NCBI GenBank assembly: GCA_964615375.1
Contig: CAZTOW010000021.1
Coordinates: forward strand, 81,357 to 145,356
Reading direction: 5' to 3'
Length of the DNA stretch: 64,000 bases
Source of the DNA: CAZKWG01 sp964615375
GTDB lineage: Bacteria > Myxococcota_A > UBA796 > CAZKWG01
The notes beneath the pieces were generated by a model. The model ran no database searches and was not told where the DNA came from. It saw only the letters and a list, made by a program, of their open reading frames with translations. Position 1 is the first letter of the stretch; every line of letters starts with the position of its first letter. The position numbers were made by a program, and so were the translations under genes. Positions 56,501 to 64,000 of the stretch are shown in pieces.

Positions 56501-58692
56501 ATGTCCTCCTTCTCGGAGGCGTAGCCCTTCTTCTCGGGCTTGAACAGATAGAAGTCATGGTTGACCCAGCCGATGTACCAGAGCACCTGGGGATCCACGC
56601 CCGACGTCGCATGCTTCTTGGAGGCGTTCAGATCGTCATAGTCGTAGCTGCCGATCTGCAGGAGGCCGTCTCGACGCTCCAGGCGCACACGGCGGGTGTC
56701 CGAGCTGCGCAGCGCCTCGTTCACCCACGCCTCGATCACGGTCAGAGGCAGCCAGCTCTGGCGCGGGTTCAGGGCCTCGATGTCGTCGAAGACGGCGGGC
56801 TGGATGGCGCGCAGCAGCCGCTCGGCCTGGCTGGCGGCCTGGAGATCTCCCGCGTCCGCTCTCACCTTCGCCCGGTCATAGCGCGGCCAGAGCGAGCCCT
56901 GCACGTAGCGGTCCCCCGGGATCAGCTCGTCCCAGCGCTCGCCGTCCAGGCACCAGCCGGCGGCGATGAGGCGCTCCGTCAGGCTCTCTTCGTTCAGGCG
57001 CCCGCCGAGGGACCTGTGCGCCGCATGCAGGCGGACGGTGCTGAGCCCGGCCTCCTGGCGGTAGATCCAGTCGGCCAGGGCGACGACGTCATCGGCGCGG
57101 CCAGCGTAGCGCGGCGCCCAGGTGGGCGGGCGGGAGAGGCCCTCGATGAGGGTAGCGTCGCGGCTCCAGGCGGCGCGGAAGCGCTGGGCGCCGGTGTTGC
57201 CTCTGGCGGCGAGGGTGGCGAGCCCCTTGTGCTTGAGCGGGTGGCCGTGACGCTGAGCCCAGGCCAGCAGCGCGTCGTGCAGCTCGCGCCAGAGCAGGCG
57301 GGGGCGCTCGGCGTCCTCGGCGGCGAGCAGGGCCAGGTACTGATCGACGCGCAGGCCCAGCGCCACGGCGCGCGACTCGTCATCGGGCAGATCGTCCCGT
57401 GCGCCGGAGATGACGCGCAGCACGCCCCCCTCGGCGCGCCCCGAGCCCCTGAGGGGGCGCAGCCCGCAGTCAACGCATACCGGGCGCTCGCGCAGCGACG
57501 GCAGGCCGGTGAAGGCGCCCCGGACCTGATAGCCTCCGCGCACCTTGGGGCCGTCGGCGCCCGCGTCGCGGCCTACTTCTTCCCCGAGGATGTGCTGGGG
57601 GAAGTCCTTGAAGTAGGCGCCCTCCAGGATGAAGCGATCCTGAGCGTGGACCGTGTCCAGCTCGCCGCCGCGCGCTCGGAAGAACAGCAGGTCAGTGACC
57701 AGGAGCGCGCCAGGGAACAGGGAACCTCGCCCGTCCTCGCCGATGGAGGGCAGGCGGTAGGCGGCGGCCAAATGGTGGCGCAGGAGCACCTTGCGCCGCA
57801 GCTCGACCAGCTCCTTGCGACGGCCGCTCAGGAAGCCCGCCGGGATGAGGAAGACGCCCAGCCCGCCGCCCGCGAGCAGATCGAGGCCCCGGCGCAGGAA
57901 GTAGGCGTAGGCGTTGTCCTCGCGGTAGTCCCGGTCGGGATCGGTTGTGGCGGACGCGCTGCGCACCCCATAGGGCGGGTTTGACACCAGCAGGCCCAGG
58001 GTGCCGGCCAGCTCGGGGCCGTGCTCGGCCACCCACTGCTCGAAGGTGCTCTCATAGACCGTGACGCCAGGCAGCAGCGCGCGAAGCAGGCGGGCCGAGA
58101 GCGGCGAGAGCTCGATGGCGGTCCAGTCCAGTCGCTCCCAGCCGCGCCCGGTCATGGGGCGCAGGATGCGGCCGATGCCGGCGGAGGGCTCCAGAGCCAG
58201 CACACCCCGCCCGGTGGCGGCGGGTAGAGTGGGCAGGAGGGGGCGGAGGGCGCCCGCGATGGCCTGAGCGACGGCGTTGGGTGTGTAGTATTCGTGGATG
58301 AGGCCCTGCGCGTCTGGCGCGGGCAGGTCGGCCGGGAAGCGGGACAGGGCCTTCTTGATGGAGAGGCCACCCCAGCCGGAGTAGCGGGCCAGAACGCGCA
58401 GATCGTCGGCGCTCATGGCCTGGGGGGGCTTGCGGGCGAGGAGGTCGAGGGCCGCGAGGTTGGCGGCGGTGCGCTGGCTCGCGGTCCAGAGCTCGGGTTC
58501 GGGCTCGGGCGCGGGGCGCCGCCGGGCCTCGGCGGCGTCCAGTTTGCGCGCGATGAGGCCGACCAGGGCCGATCGGTTTCGACGCAGGTAGCCGTCCAGA
58601 TATTCGATGGGGACGCCGCCGGGCGCACGAGCGCGCAGAGCGGGCCCCAGGGCGTCGACGATGCGCTCGGCGCGCGAGAACGCGGTCTGCAT
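53527..58692 (-). CDS. Cassette B DarB-like adenine methyltransferase-SF2 helicase fusion
   Basis: 1,721 aa from ATG 58692. Layout: shared tag (10-53), YSGWGG (104-109), methyltransferase motif I LALEPSAGIGRI (~165-176), motif IV NPPY (238-241), long middle, helicase Walker A DVGLGKT (~816), Walker B VCDESQ (~996), motifs V-VI (NAVAYEGVDLQ, QQRNGRGVRQG, ~1325-1365), then ~350 residues unassigned. Such N12-class methylase-helicase fusions occur in phages and conjugative elements; P1 DarB protects incoming DNA from type I restriction and travels in the virion. DNA modification or remodelling on entry would suit a host with the type I and II systems seen here. Intact homologue of the split gene at 11761-14788. 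Confidence 0.88.
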   Translation of the reverse strand: MQTAFSRAERIVDALGPALRARAPGGVPIEYLDGYLRRNRSALVGLIARKLDAAEARRRPAPEPEPELWTASQRTAANLAALDLLARKPPQAMSADDLRVLARYSGWGGLSIKKALSRFPADLPAPDAQGLIHEYYTPNAVAQAIAGALRPLLPTLPAATGRGVLALEPSAGIGRILRPMTGRGWERLDWTAIELSPLSARLLRALLPGVTVYESTFEQWVAEHGPELAGTLGLLVSNPPYGVRSASATTDPDRDYREDNAYAYFLRRGLDLLAGGGLGVFLIPAGFLSGRRKELVELRRKVLLRHHLAAAYRLPSIGEDGRGSLFPGALLVTDLLFFRARGGELDTVHAQDRFILEGAYFKDFPQHILGEEVGRDAGADGPKVRGGYQVRGAFTGLPSLRERPVCVDCGLRPLRGSGRAEGGVLRVISGARDDLPDDESRAVALGLRVDQYLALLAAEDAERPRLLWRELHDALLAWAQRHGHPLKHKGLATLAARGNTGAQRFRAAWSRDATLIEGLSRPPTWAPRYAGRADDVVALADWIYRQEAGLSTVRLHAAHRSLGGRLNEESLTERLIAAGWCLDGERWDELIPGDRYVQGSLWPRYDRAKVRADAGDLQAASQAERLLRAIQPAVFDDIEALNPRQSWLPLTVIEAWVNEALRSSDTRRVRLERRDGLLQIGSYDYDDLNASKKHATSGVDPQVLWYIGWVNHDFYLFKPEKKGYASEKEDIDQARLRQARAWEASFRAWLASHPEHRGAIEHTYNQSLRGYVEPTYSADPLPVARWASDGPTLKDYQVRGARKVIANRGGLLAFDVGLGKTYTAISVIATGRQEGWIKRPAVVVPNSIIWKWVRDFARCLPDYRVVVIGSSLKVGARGRGKGRLRAVVDTPAERAHKWTQFQAGDADVVLITYSALGRTRVNAGPLVRYANRTAAIQREIALRRRNIQSRDRELSERDEALLKHGAEAWISMQMELPNGWAYDPGIAWDDLGIDFLVCDESQNFKNLFLVEEREGGLPDFMGNAGEGSKRAWQLDFRCNTIRERTGGAGIMLLSATPAKNSPLEFYNMLQFVNPNAWSRIGIPDPESFIDRFCKLESRETLDLTGRLRVRLACTAFQNLHELRDVLHRYGEFRTAEDVGLKLPKPVPNRVEVDLDPAQRRKIDAYCQLLADLDQKIRKGGIHDPDLLRALRLKQLGVALRVDLVGVHAMLDEVNAKDEDEDGRSKTPPHKNPRVVGVSPHSPKIDAAVERILEKPQCGHIVFCDNVAVHWWMREALVEAGIDRGRIAILNAIEAKDPETRQKIAEDFNGAGEHPDDPEYEPPRYDVVIANAVAYEGVDLQRRTCAIHHLDLPWEPATLQQRNGRGVRQGNALDSIALYYYLAKRVDGRRFSKIDGKATWMRSLLSGQDRVTNNPAAEKDDAMTDLLIELSCNPEMARAIADERRAQILAAAALRARTEAVRLLHAIQSRYRRATTVSDPAEAARLRAEGEERLSTLSRVDSSAWPWFPLAGAVRDQPLYIQDQGPPLYAGLRLQGADDGWYEVGRVGEGSDLPLREAGGMRWRVHERAEIQALTAELGPERVNPPGWPDEERRLIDARPGYVDALVRHGWDTEQWASAPDGWQSRVWSALGQEIRRGLEQGQLARREVFPVVHTGLLSLRVGAELGRDPLVPPTVEGWARLLALIPESEHTFTELDELTRRWWGRPFPRGLLRRGAHEEEP
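58534..58665 (-). other. Shared helical tag, copy 4 (N-terminus of cassette B methylase-helicase)
   Basis: Residues 10-53. RIVDALGPAL.ARAPGGVPIEYLDGYLRRNRSAL; same register as copies 2 and 3. Confidence 0.85.
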
Positions 58693-58694
58693 GG

Positions 58695-59663
58695 TCAACC
58701 CCGCTCGACGACGCGGCTGATGACGTCCTCCAGCACGTCGCCCAGCGCGGAGGTGAGCTGACGATCCCACTCCGGGTTGATGCTCATCTGCGCGCCCGAG
58801 CTTGCAGGGGGCTCCTTGCGGGGGCGGCGGGTCGCGGTCTCGGTGGCGGGGGCAGCAGGGCGCTCGGCCTTCATGGGCTTCTCCTCCCGGGTGGGCTTCG
58901 CTGGCTTCGGAGTCTTCTCAGGCTTCGGAGCCTTCTCGGGCTTCGGGGCCTTCGCTGGCTTCGGAGGCTTTTCAGGCTTCGGAGCCTTCGCTCGCTTCGC
59001 CGGCTTGGAGGGTGGGGTCTTGACCTTCTGGATCGGGTCGGTCCCGTCCTTCGGTGCCTTGATCGGGTGCTTGTCGGCGTAGGTGGGATCGTGGGCGGCG
59101 CGGCGGCGCGTGTCGCGGAAGCTGCACGCCTCCTTGACCAGGCCCATGGCGCCCTTGATGCCCGCCTCGATGGCGCGCTCCAGGCTCTCGACAGGTCCAC
59201 CCTCGGTGGTGGTGGCCCTGGCGAACCAGCCCTCGATCCGCTGGAAGCTCCAGCGCCAGCCCTCCCTGCCCTGGCTCTCGACGCGCAGGGTGCCGTAGGA
59301 GGCGAGTTTACGTTGGAGCGTGACCCTGGGCGTGTCGCCCTCCAGGGTGAAGGTGCCGCCCCACTGGCCGCGCAGACGGATGGGGCCGGGCTGGCCGGCG
59401 TCCGTCACGAAGCTGCGTGCGATGGCCAGGGCGCGCTCGGCGGACACCTCCTCTGCGGGGATCAGGGGGCTGTCCCGGCTCGAGGTGGCGGTCCAGACCG
59501 CCGCGTCCCGGTTCTTCAGGACCACGATGAGCGCGCCCTGGCCCTCGCGGGGGCGCAGCACGAGGGCGAACTCGCCCGCGCTGGTGCGGACGTGGGCGCC
59601 GACGCGGCGCGGGACGTCCTCCGCCGCGCCGATGAAGGTGAGCTTGACCGCTTTGCCCGCCAT
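58695..59663 (-). CDS. Cassette B protein with histone-H1-like Lys/Pro/Ala tail
   Basis: 322 aa from ATG 59663. N-terminal ~190 residues match the cassette A 522-aa protein (LRPREGQG, LRGQWGG, QRKLASYGTL, GWRWSFQR, YADKHPIKAPKDG). Then about 60 residues of KPEKxPKPAKAPK-type repeats as in H1-like DNA-condensing proteins, and a short helical C-terminus. Lacks the 240-residue helical insert of the cassette A version. No catalytic motif. I infer DNA binding, possibly genome condensation in a particle. Confidence 0.75.
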   Translation of the reverse strand: MAGKAVKLTFIGAAEDVPRRVGAHVRTSAGEFALVLRPREGQGALIVVLKNRDAAVWTATSSRDSPLIPAEEVSAERALAIARSFVTDAGQPGPIRLRGQWGGTFTLEGDTPRVTLQRKLASYGTLRVESQGREGWRWSFQRIEGWFARATTTEGGPVESLERAIEAGIKGAMGLVKEACSFRDTRRRAAHDPTYADKHPIKAPKDGTDPIQKVKTPPSKPAKRAKAPKPEKPPKPAKAPKPEKAPKPEKTPKPAKPTREEKPMKAERPAAPATETATRRPRKEPPASSGAQMSINPEWDRQLTSALGDVLEDVISRVVERG

Positions 59664-59666
59664 GGT

Positions 59667-60284
59667 TCACTCCTTCTTGAGCAGCGTGGGGAGCAGGGCC
59701 GCGCCAGCGCCGAGCACCAGCCCGCCGACCAGCAGCCAGCCGATCAGGCCGCTGAGGTCATCGTCCCCACCGCCCGGGGGATGGGGAGCCTGCGCCAGGT
59801 TGGGAGCAGGCAGGGTCTTGCCGGTCTGCATGGCCTGGACCCGGGCGTCCAGATCGGCGCGCAGCAGCGCGGTCTGCTCGCGCAGGTTGAGCATGTACTC
59901 GTAGGCGACCACGGCCCAGGCGCAGCCGACGACGCCGATCCCGAGGCCGGCGATGACCACCAGCGGGACCGCGCCGGTCGCGGGCTCGGCGGGCCAGGCG
60001 TCCGCGAGCAGGCCCGCGGCGAGATCCTGGTAGCGGCGCTCCAGGGCGGCGGCGCGGGCGGCCAGGGCCTGATCCGCGGCGGTCTTCGGCGGGTTGGGTA
60101 GCTGGCCGGTGATGGTGTCCAGATCGACACGGGCGCCGAACATGCTCTCCACGAAGCCCTGGATGCGTTCGAGGTGCGCGGACGGGTCCTGCAGCAGCTC
60201 GGCGGCGTAGCGGGTCACGCCCTCGACGCTGAGCGCGCGCCAGCCCTCGCCCCACGCGGCCTTGACGTCTTCCCAGGTGGTCAT
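59667..60284 (-). CDS. Cassette B two-TM protein
   Basis: 205 aa; ATG 60284 overlaps the previous stop. Paralogue of 16357-16980: MTTWEDVKAAWGEGWRAL start, TM1 around 98-124 (VPLVVIAGLGIGVVGCAWAV), TM2 around 178-202 (LIGWLLVGGLVLGAGAALLP), basic end LLKKE. Conserved topology with a divergent N-terminal half suggests a membrane-embedded structural protein. Confidence 0.75.
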   Translation of the reverse strand: MTTWEDVKAAWGEGWRALSVEGVTRYAAELLQDPSAHLERIQGFVESMFGARVDLDTITGQLPNPPKTAADQALAARAAALERRYQDLAAGLLADAWPAEPATGAVPLVVIAGLGIGVVGCAWAVVAYEYMLNLREQTALLRADLDARVQAMQTGKTLPAPNLAQAPHPPGGGDDDLSGLIGWLLVGGLVLGAGAALLPTLLKKE

Positions 60285-61117
60285 GGCCGCCTCCGTCCGC
60301 AGCGCTGGCAGCCGATCACCTCGGCGACGTCGCTCGCGTCCGCCCAGCCGAGCGCGGTGGGTGCGTGCGGTGTGGGGGCGACCGGAGCGGGCAGCGCGGG
60401 CGCGGCCGGGGAGGGCGCAGGCTGGGTGAGCGCGCGTGTGGCGGCGCGGACCATCAAGGGCGCGAGGATGGGCAGGACGCCGACCTCAGCCTGGACCTGG
60501 GCCTCGGGCAGCTCGGCGACGAGGTAGAGCCCGGGACGAAGGGGGATGACGGCGGCGCGCTGACCGTCGCGGGCCTGGACGCGGAGCCCGTCTCCCACGG
60601 CGATCAGCGGTCCCCAGCCCGGCTCACCGGCCTCGACGGCGCGGGGACGTCGGGTGAGCGTCCCCTCCAGCGCCTCCTCGACGAAGCCCTCCTCGGGGGG
60701 CGGCTCGTCGGCGGGCCACACGTCGCCCTCCTCGGGCCAGGGGATGTCCTCGGGCTCGGGCAGCTCGGCGGGCTCGACCTCGACGGGCGCGGGCCAGCCC
60801 TGGGGAGGCTGGACCCGCTGCAGCTCGGGGCGGGGGGGCACAGCGGGGAAGCGGCGCGGCTCGGGGGTGGAGGGCGCGGCGGGCGTCTGGCGCTCGCGAG
60901 GCTGGCGCTCCCCTCCCTTCCGACGCTTTCCACCCTGATCCTGCGCTTTGCGGATGCTCCGCGTGTCCTGGCGAAGGGAGCGGATCTTCTCCTCCTCGCG
61001 CTGCTCGCGCCGGGCCTTGCGGTTCGCGCGGCGCGCCTGGCGCAGCTCGCGGCCCTCCAGGCTGTCCTGATCCTGGCCCTGGTAGTCGTCCAGAGCGACG
61101 GCGGGCTCCAACTTCAT
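60281..61117 (-). CDS. Cassette B basic protein
   Basis: 278 aa; ATG 61117, 4-nt overlaps on both sides. Paralogue of 17014-17811. Arg/Lys-rich N-terminus (RQARRANRKARREQREEEK), acidic Pro/Glu-rich middle, and the conserved C-terminal domain PLIAVGDGLRVQARDGQRAA, IPLRPGLYLVAELPE, LPILAPLMVRAATRAL, LGWADASDVAEVIGCQRC. Conserved CxxC end. Probably contacts nucleic acid. Confidence 0.7.
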   Translation of the reverse strand: MKLEPAVALDDYQGQDQDSLEGRELRQARRANRKARREQREEEKIRSLRQDTRSIRKAQDQGGKRRKGGERQPRERQTPAAPSTPEPRRFPAVPPRPELQRVQPPQGWPAPVEVEPAELPEPEDIPWPEEGDVWPADEPPPEEGFVEEALEGTLTRRPRAVEAGEPGWGPLIAVGDGLRVQARDGQRAAVIPLRPGLYLVAELPEAQVQAEVGVLPILAPLMVRAATRALTQPAPSPAAPALPAPVAPTPHAPTALGWADASDVAEVIGCQRCGRRRP

Positions 61118-61614
61118 GGCGTCCTCCCGTTTCCTGCGCGCTGTCGCCAGCGGCGTTGCACCTCGGGGTCGATGGTCCCGAGCATCCCCAGGCGGGCGCT
61201 CGGATCGTCGCGCAGCTCCTCGTCCCCGACCCAGAAGCGCACGATGCAGTGATAGAGCCCCGGATCCTCGGGCGTGCTGCGCGTCAGCAACATGACCTCG
61301 GCGGGGATGGACTCCACGAGCCCCCGCGTCTGTTCGTAGCCCACGTCGCCCGGCGCGAAGGCGCCCGCGCCATGTGCCAGGATCTCGCCCGTCCGCGCCG
61401 CCGCCAGGCTGTCACAGTCCTCATGGCCCGCGATCAGCATGTTGGGGTAGTCGCGCCAGGTCTCGTCCGGCTCGCGTCGGTACACGATCCCGGCGTCATA
61501 GAGCAGCGGCAGTTCCGGGTTGGCCTGCCGGATGAGCATGTTCTCGCCCGCCAGCCAGTTGAGCAGCCTGCAGGCCGCGTCCTCGTGAAAGCTCAGCTTC
61601 AGGCGGATCCGCAT
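61114..61614 (-). CDS. Cassette B 166-aa conserved protein
   Basis: 166 aa from ATG 61614, set by the paralogue at 17811-18323 (MRI...LSF start). Conserved: LPLLYDAGIVYRREPDETW, AGHEDCDSLAAARTGEI, GLYHCIVRFWVGDEE, DDPSARLGMLGTIDPEVQRR. The GHEDCDxLAAxR motif is the most invariant part and may be catalytic or metal-binding; not resolved. Confidence 0.68.
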   Translation of the reverse strand: MRIRLKLSFHEDAACRLLNWLAGENMLIRQANPELPLLYDAGIVYRREPDETWRDYPNMLIAGHEDCDSLAAARTGEILAHGAGAFAPGDVGYEQTRGLVESIPAEVMLLTRSTPEDPGLYHCIVRFWVGDEELRDDPSARLGMLGTIDPEVQRRWRQRAGNGRTP

Positions 61615-61616
61615 GG

Positions 61617-62015
61617 TCAGACCTTGCGCAGCGCGAAGCCGCCGTTGCTGGCCAGCACGACCTTGGCGGTGTGGTTGGGCACGGTGCCGCCGCCCAGCTC
61701 GGTGATCGCCCGCACGTAGGGGCCGAGCGCCGACACGGTCACGAACTCGTGGCGCGGGATCGCGGCCGTGAGCTGCGTCATGCTCGTCACGTTGATCCAG
61801 TTCGTCTTGTCGTCGCTGGTCTGGAGGCGCACATCCACCGTGGGGCTGGTGGCTCCGCCGGAGAGCGTGGCGTGGAAGAAGACGCGCAGGCTCTGGGCGG
61901 TCGAGGGCACGCTGTCGCCGCTCACCGGCAGGAGCAGGTAGGTGCTCCCCGTCTGCGCGGTGTTGGTGGCCTGACTGACGTCGAGCAGGGTCGAGATGTT
62001 GTTGAAGATGCTCAT
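61617..62015 (-). CDS. Cassette B small beta-rich protein (virion-subunit-like)
   Basis: 132 aa from ATG 62015. Paralogue of 18323-18724. Strand-rich: STYLLLPVSG, FFHATLSGGATSPTVDVRL, TSDDKTNWINV, EFVTVSALGPYVRAI, VVLASNGGF. The pattern resembles small structural beta-sandwich proteins in phage modules. Start and neighbour spacing (about 14 bp) fit tight co-expression. Confidence 0.68.
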   Translation of the reverse strand: MSIFNNISTLLDVSQATNTAQTGSTYLLLPVSGDSVPSTAQSLRVFFHATLSGGATSPTVDVRLQTSDDKTNWINVTSMTQLTAAIPRHEFVTVSALGPYVRAITELGGGTVPNHTAKVVLASNGGFALRKV

Positions 62016-62028
62016 GGCGCACGCTCCT

Positions 62029-62640
62029 TCAGAGGGAGAGGGTGAAGACGACGCGATACTCGACGTCGGCGGTGGTGAGGATCTCGATGCGCCGCGCTCC
62101 GCCGACGAGGACGCCGCCATCGGGCTGGAGGTCCCCCATCACGGTCGCGCAGAGGGTGTTCTGGCCGTCGTAGACCATGATCTGCGCGGTGGAGAGCAGG
62201 GAGGCGTCCGCGAGGTCCACGCGGAATCGAAGGGAGAAGGGCGGGATGGAGACCACGGCGGCCGTGAGGTTCTGGGCGATGCCGCGCTCCTCCCATTGGT
62301 TCTGTGTCTGGGCGAAGCCGTCGGCGACGGTGGCCCCAACGGAGTTGTCATCGGTGGACAGGTTGGCCACGCGCAGCGTCAGGGAGCGCGCGTAGACGGC
62401 GACCCGAGCCGAGCGGCAGACCGTGATCAGGGCCGTAGCCCCGACCCCGGTCCCCGCCGACCAGGCCAGCGAGAGCGCGAAGGGCAGCGACGAGGCGCTG
62501 AACGCCTCGACGATGCGCCAGGTGTCCTCCTGGGCAGAGGTGTTGAGCAGGGACAGATACTTGAGCGTGGTGGACGTCGCGGCGGGCAGCTCGATCTTGT
62601 CGGATCGGGTGCCGAGGGCCGTCCCACAGGGGCGCGCCAT
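62029..62640 (-). CDS. Cassette B beta-rich protein, 203 aa
   Basis: 203 aa from ATG 62640. Paralogue of 18732-19340: DTWRIVEAFSASSLPF, LAWSAGTGVGATALITVCRS, VGATVADGF, IPPFSLRFRVDL, MGDLQPDGGVLVGGARRIEI, closing YRVVFTLSL. Strand-rich with few charges in the core, likely a structural partner of the flanking beta-rich proteins. Confidence 0.68.
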   Translation of the reverse strand: MARPCGTALGTRSDKIELPAATSTTLKYLSLLNTSAQEDTWRIVEAFSASSLPFALSLAWSAGTGVGATALITVCRSARVAVYARSLTLRVANLSTDDNSVGATVADGFAQTQNQWEERGIAQNLTAAVVSIPPFSLRFRVDLADASLLSTAQIMVYDGQNTLCATVMGDLQPDGGVLVGGARRIEILTTADVEYRVVFTLSL

Positions 62641-62677
62641 GCTTCACCTCCAACCCAGAAGGCGGACCTGGAGCCCG

Positions 62678-63319
62678 TCAGCAGGCGCTGACCGGCTTCA
62701 TGCCCAGGATGGTGACGGCGAAGTCGCCCGCGCCGCCCAGCGTCCCGTTCACCACGATGTCCAACCCCTCGCGGAGGTTCTGTCCGCGCAGGACACCGCG
62801 CATCACGCTGCCGGGCGCGAACGCCTCGACGGACACCCCGTCCGGGCTGGACCAGACCGGGCGGTCGCCGAAGAAGATGCTGGTCACCTTCGCCGCCGTG
62901 CCCGTGGTCGTGCCCTCGAACGTGATGTCCGTGGCCTTGAAGTGGTGCTGCAGGCGCACGCGCACCGTGGCGGTGCCCGCGGCCGTGATCGTGTCGACGC
63001 CGCCGACCATGGTCATGCCCCACTTCATGTTGCCCCTCCCGCCGCGCGCGTCGCCAGTGTCGGCGTCACCATCCAGGTCGTTCAGCTTGTCGCGCAGGCG
63101 GTCCTCCCTGCGCTCCAGCCGGTCCTCGCGGCGGTCCACGCGGTCCAGCCGCCGCTCGATCCGGCGTCGCCGTCGGTCGGTGCGGTCGCCGAACTCGTCC
63201 TCTCCCCCGAAGTCCCCCGCGACGGCCGGGCGGCGGAGCGAGTCGGTGTCCACCACCAGCTCGCCCGTGTCCGGGTCGCGGAAGACGCGGGCGTACCCGA
63301 GATCATCCAGATTGGCCAT
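62678..63319 (-). CDS. Cassette B capsid-like protein with charged helical arm
   Basis: 213 aa from ATG 63319. Same opening as the cassette A paralogue (DLGY.RV.R.P.TGELVVDTDS). Residues ~45-90 are a polyampholyte helix (RRRRIERRLDRVDRREDRLE) in place of the Asp-run plus Arg-run of cassette A; residues ~100-213 are the conserved beta domain (RVRLQHHFKATDITFEG, SIFFGDRPVWSSPDGVS, LRGQNLREGLDIVVNG, FAVTILGMKP). Conserved fold with divergent arm suggests a shell protein with a genome- or scaffold-facing extension. Confidence 0.68.
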   Translation of the reverse strand: MANLDDLGYARVFRDPDTGELVVDTDSLRRPAVAGDFGGEDEFGDRTDRRRRRIERRLDRVDRREDRLERREDRLRDKLNDLDGDADTGDARGGRGNMKWGMTMVGGVDTITAAGTATVRVRLQHHFKATDITFEGTTTGTAAKVTSIFFGDRPVWSSPDGVSVEAFAPGSVMRGVLRGQNLREGLDIVVNGTLGGAGDFAVTILGMKPVSAC

Positions 63320-63375
63320 GTTGGCTCCTTGTGTTGTGGGTGTCGGGGTGCCCCTTGCACCCCCTTGGGGTTCGG

Positions 63376-63999
63376 TCAGGTGGCGTCATCGTCGGAGGGG
63401 ACCGCGCGCACGAAGCGGCCCCCCCGGCGGGGGCCCTGGGGGTGCGGCTGGCGGCGCGGGCCCTCCTGCTGCGGCGAACGGGCTGGCGCGGGCTGCCGCG
63501 CGCGCGGGCTGGCGGCCGGGGTGAGGTAGACCTCGCGCACCGGCCCCTGCACCGCCGGCTCCGCGAGCAGGGAGACCCGGGGCTGGACCTCCAGGCGCGG
63601 CGCCAGGTTCGCCCCGCCCTGAAGACCCGGCTGAGCTGCGGCCTGCCCCTCGGGCTGGGGCTGCTGCTGGGCCTGAGGCTGCGCGCCCTGGGCGGCCGGG
63701 GCAGGGGGCTTGCCCTTCTCACGCTTCTCGCGCAGCGCCTCGCCGGCTGCGCGCCCCAGCGACGAGACCCAGGATCCCGTCACGCCGTTGCCCACGCTCA
63801 AGTAGTGGCTCGCGCCCTTCTTGCCCTTGATCGCCTTGTAGAGCCCCACGACCTGGAGGCCGATCCCGGCGGGGGCGCGCAGGTCCACGCCCCCCAGCTT
63901 CAGCTTCTCCTCGCCCAGGAAGCCCTCGGCGGTGGAGGCCAGGAAGGTACATCCTCGCCCTGCCCCCTTTTCCGTCCTCGGTGCCCGGTCGGAGGGCAC
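63376..63999 (-). CDS. Cassette B first gene (partial at window edge)
   Basis: At least 207 aa, with the 5' part beyond the right edge. Paralogue of 20099-20845: TAEGFLGEEKLKLGGVDLRA, GLYKAIKGKKG, LSVGNGVTGSWV, GRAAGEALREKREKGK, then a Gln/Pro-rich region and basic Gly-rich end GPRRGGRFVRAV (cassette A ends NNRFIRAAV). The start codon is outside the window. Confidence 0.65.
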   Translation of the reverse strand: MPSDRAPRTEKGAGRGCTFLASTAEGFLGEEKLKLGGVDLRAPAGIGLQVVGLYKAIKGKKGASHYLSVGNGVTGSWVSSLGRAAGEALREKREKGKPPAPAAQGAQPQAQQQPQPEGQAAAQPGLQGGANLAPRLEVQPRVSLLAEPAVQGPVREVYLTPAASPRARQPAPARSPQQEGPRRQPHPQGPRRGGRFVRAVPSDDDAT

Positions 64000-64000
64000 G

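Overview
The window is very GC-rich, with almost every gene using G/C-ending codons. Its gene content suggests a Myxococcota / former Deltaproteobacteria genome: sigma-54-type activators, large serine recombinases with HTH tails, short Asp/Gly/Thr-rich lipoproteins and alanine/proline-rich linkers. This assignment is an inference from style; there is no rRNA or tRNA marker. The whole window is accessory DNA, with nested mobile elements and defence genes.

Layout. (1) 0-11.76 kb is probably the right part of an inserted element. It holds a 3'-truncated defence-type helicase, a YVTN beta-propeller operon with a VOC protein, an SRPBCC protein, a winged-helix protein, a GNAT enzyme among dispersed GGGATCGGCAGTGGC repeats, a 138-aa protein, a 63-aa protein, and at its right edge large serine recombinase 1. 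(2) 11.76-20.85 kb, minus strand, is cassette A: nine co-oriented genes, mostly overlapping or closely spaced. It ends in a giant methyltransferase-helicase gene that the element carrying recombinase 1 has split at its DEAQ (Walker B) codons. (3) 22.07-23.97 kb holds three divergent plus-strand genes. (4) 24.0-33.8 kb is a defence and regulation block: a low-GC CHAT protease, a BsuBI/PstI-type restriction-modification pair, and a sigma-54 activator. (5) 33.8-38.3 kb holds large serine recombinase 2 with an HTH tail, a second 63-aa gene, a primase-like fragment and a LuxI/FeeM-like acyltransferase. (6) 38.2-41.3 kb holds two lipoproteins and a papain-like protease whose N-terminus resembles contractile-injection-system cargo. 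(7) 41.35-47.41 kb is a complete type I restriction-modification operon, followed by a low-GC Tat-exported protein. (8) 48.55-64.0 kb, minus strand, is cassette B: an intact paralogue of cassette A, gene for gene, extended by an M15 peptidoglycan hydrolase, a GHKL ATPase fused to an HExxH domain, and a 568-aa protein. It runs off the right edge.

The strongest candidate for an undescribed system is the twin cassette. Each copy encodes three small beta-rich proteins that look like virion or surface subunits, basic and histone-H1-like tailed proteins, a two-TM protein and a DarB-like methyltransferase-helicase. Cassette B also has a membrane-anchored lysin and a GHKL protein. I read it as the structural and injected-protein module of a non-tailed phage or related particle; no packaging ATPase, portal or tail gene is visible, so this remains inference. 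A ~44-residue helical module recurs in four otherwise unrelated large cassette proteins, at the N-terminus of three and the C-terminus of one, and looks like a shared targeting or packaging tag.

A second system is regulatory. Three loci (both recombinases and the 138-aa gene) share the same upstream architecture, TTGACA-N11-TGG(C/T)AT-N5-TTGCA, whose TGG/TTGCA part has exact sigma-54 (-24/-12) spacing, followed by a leader hairpin. A sigma-54 activator with an altered GTFTGA loop is encoded in the same window.
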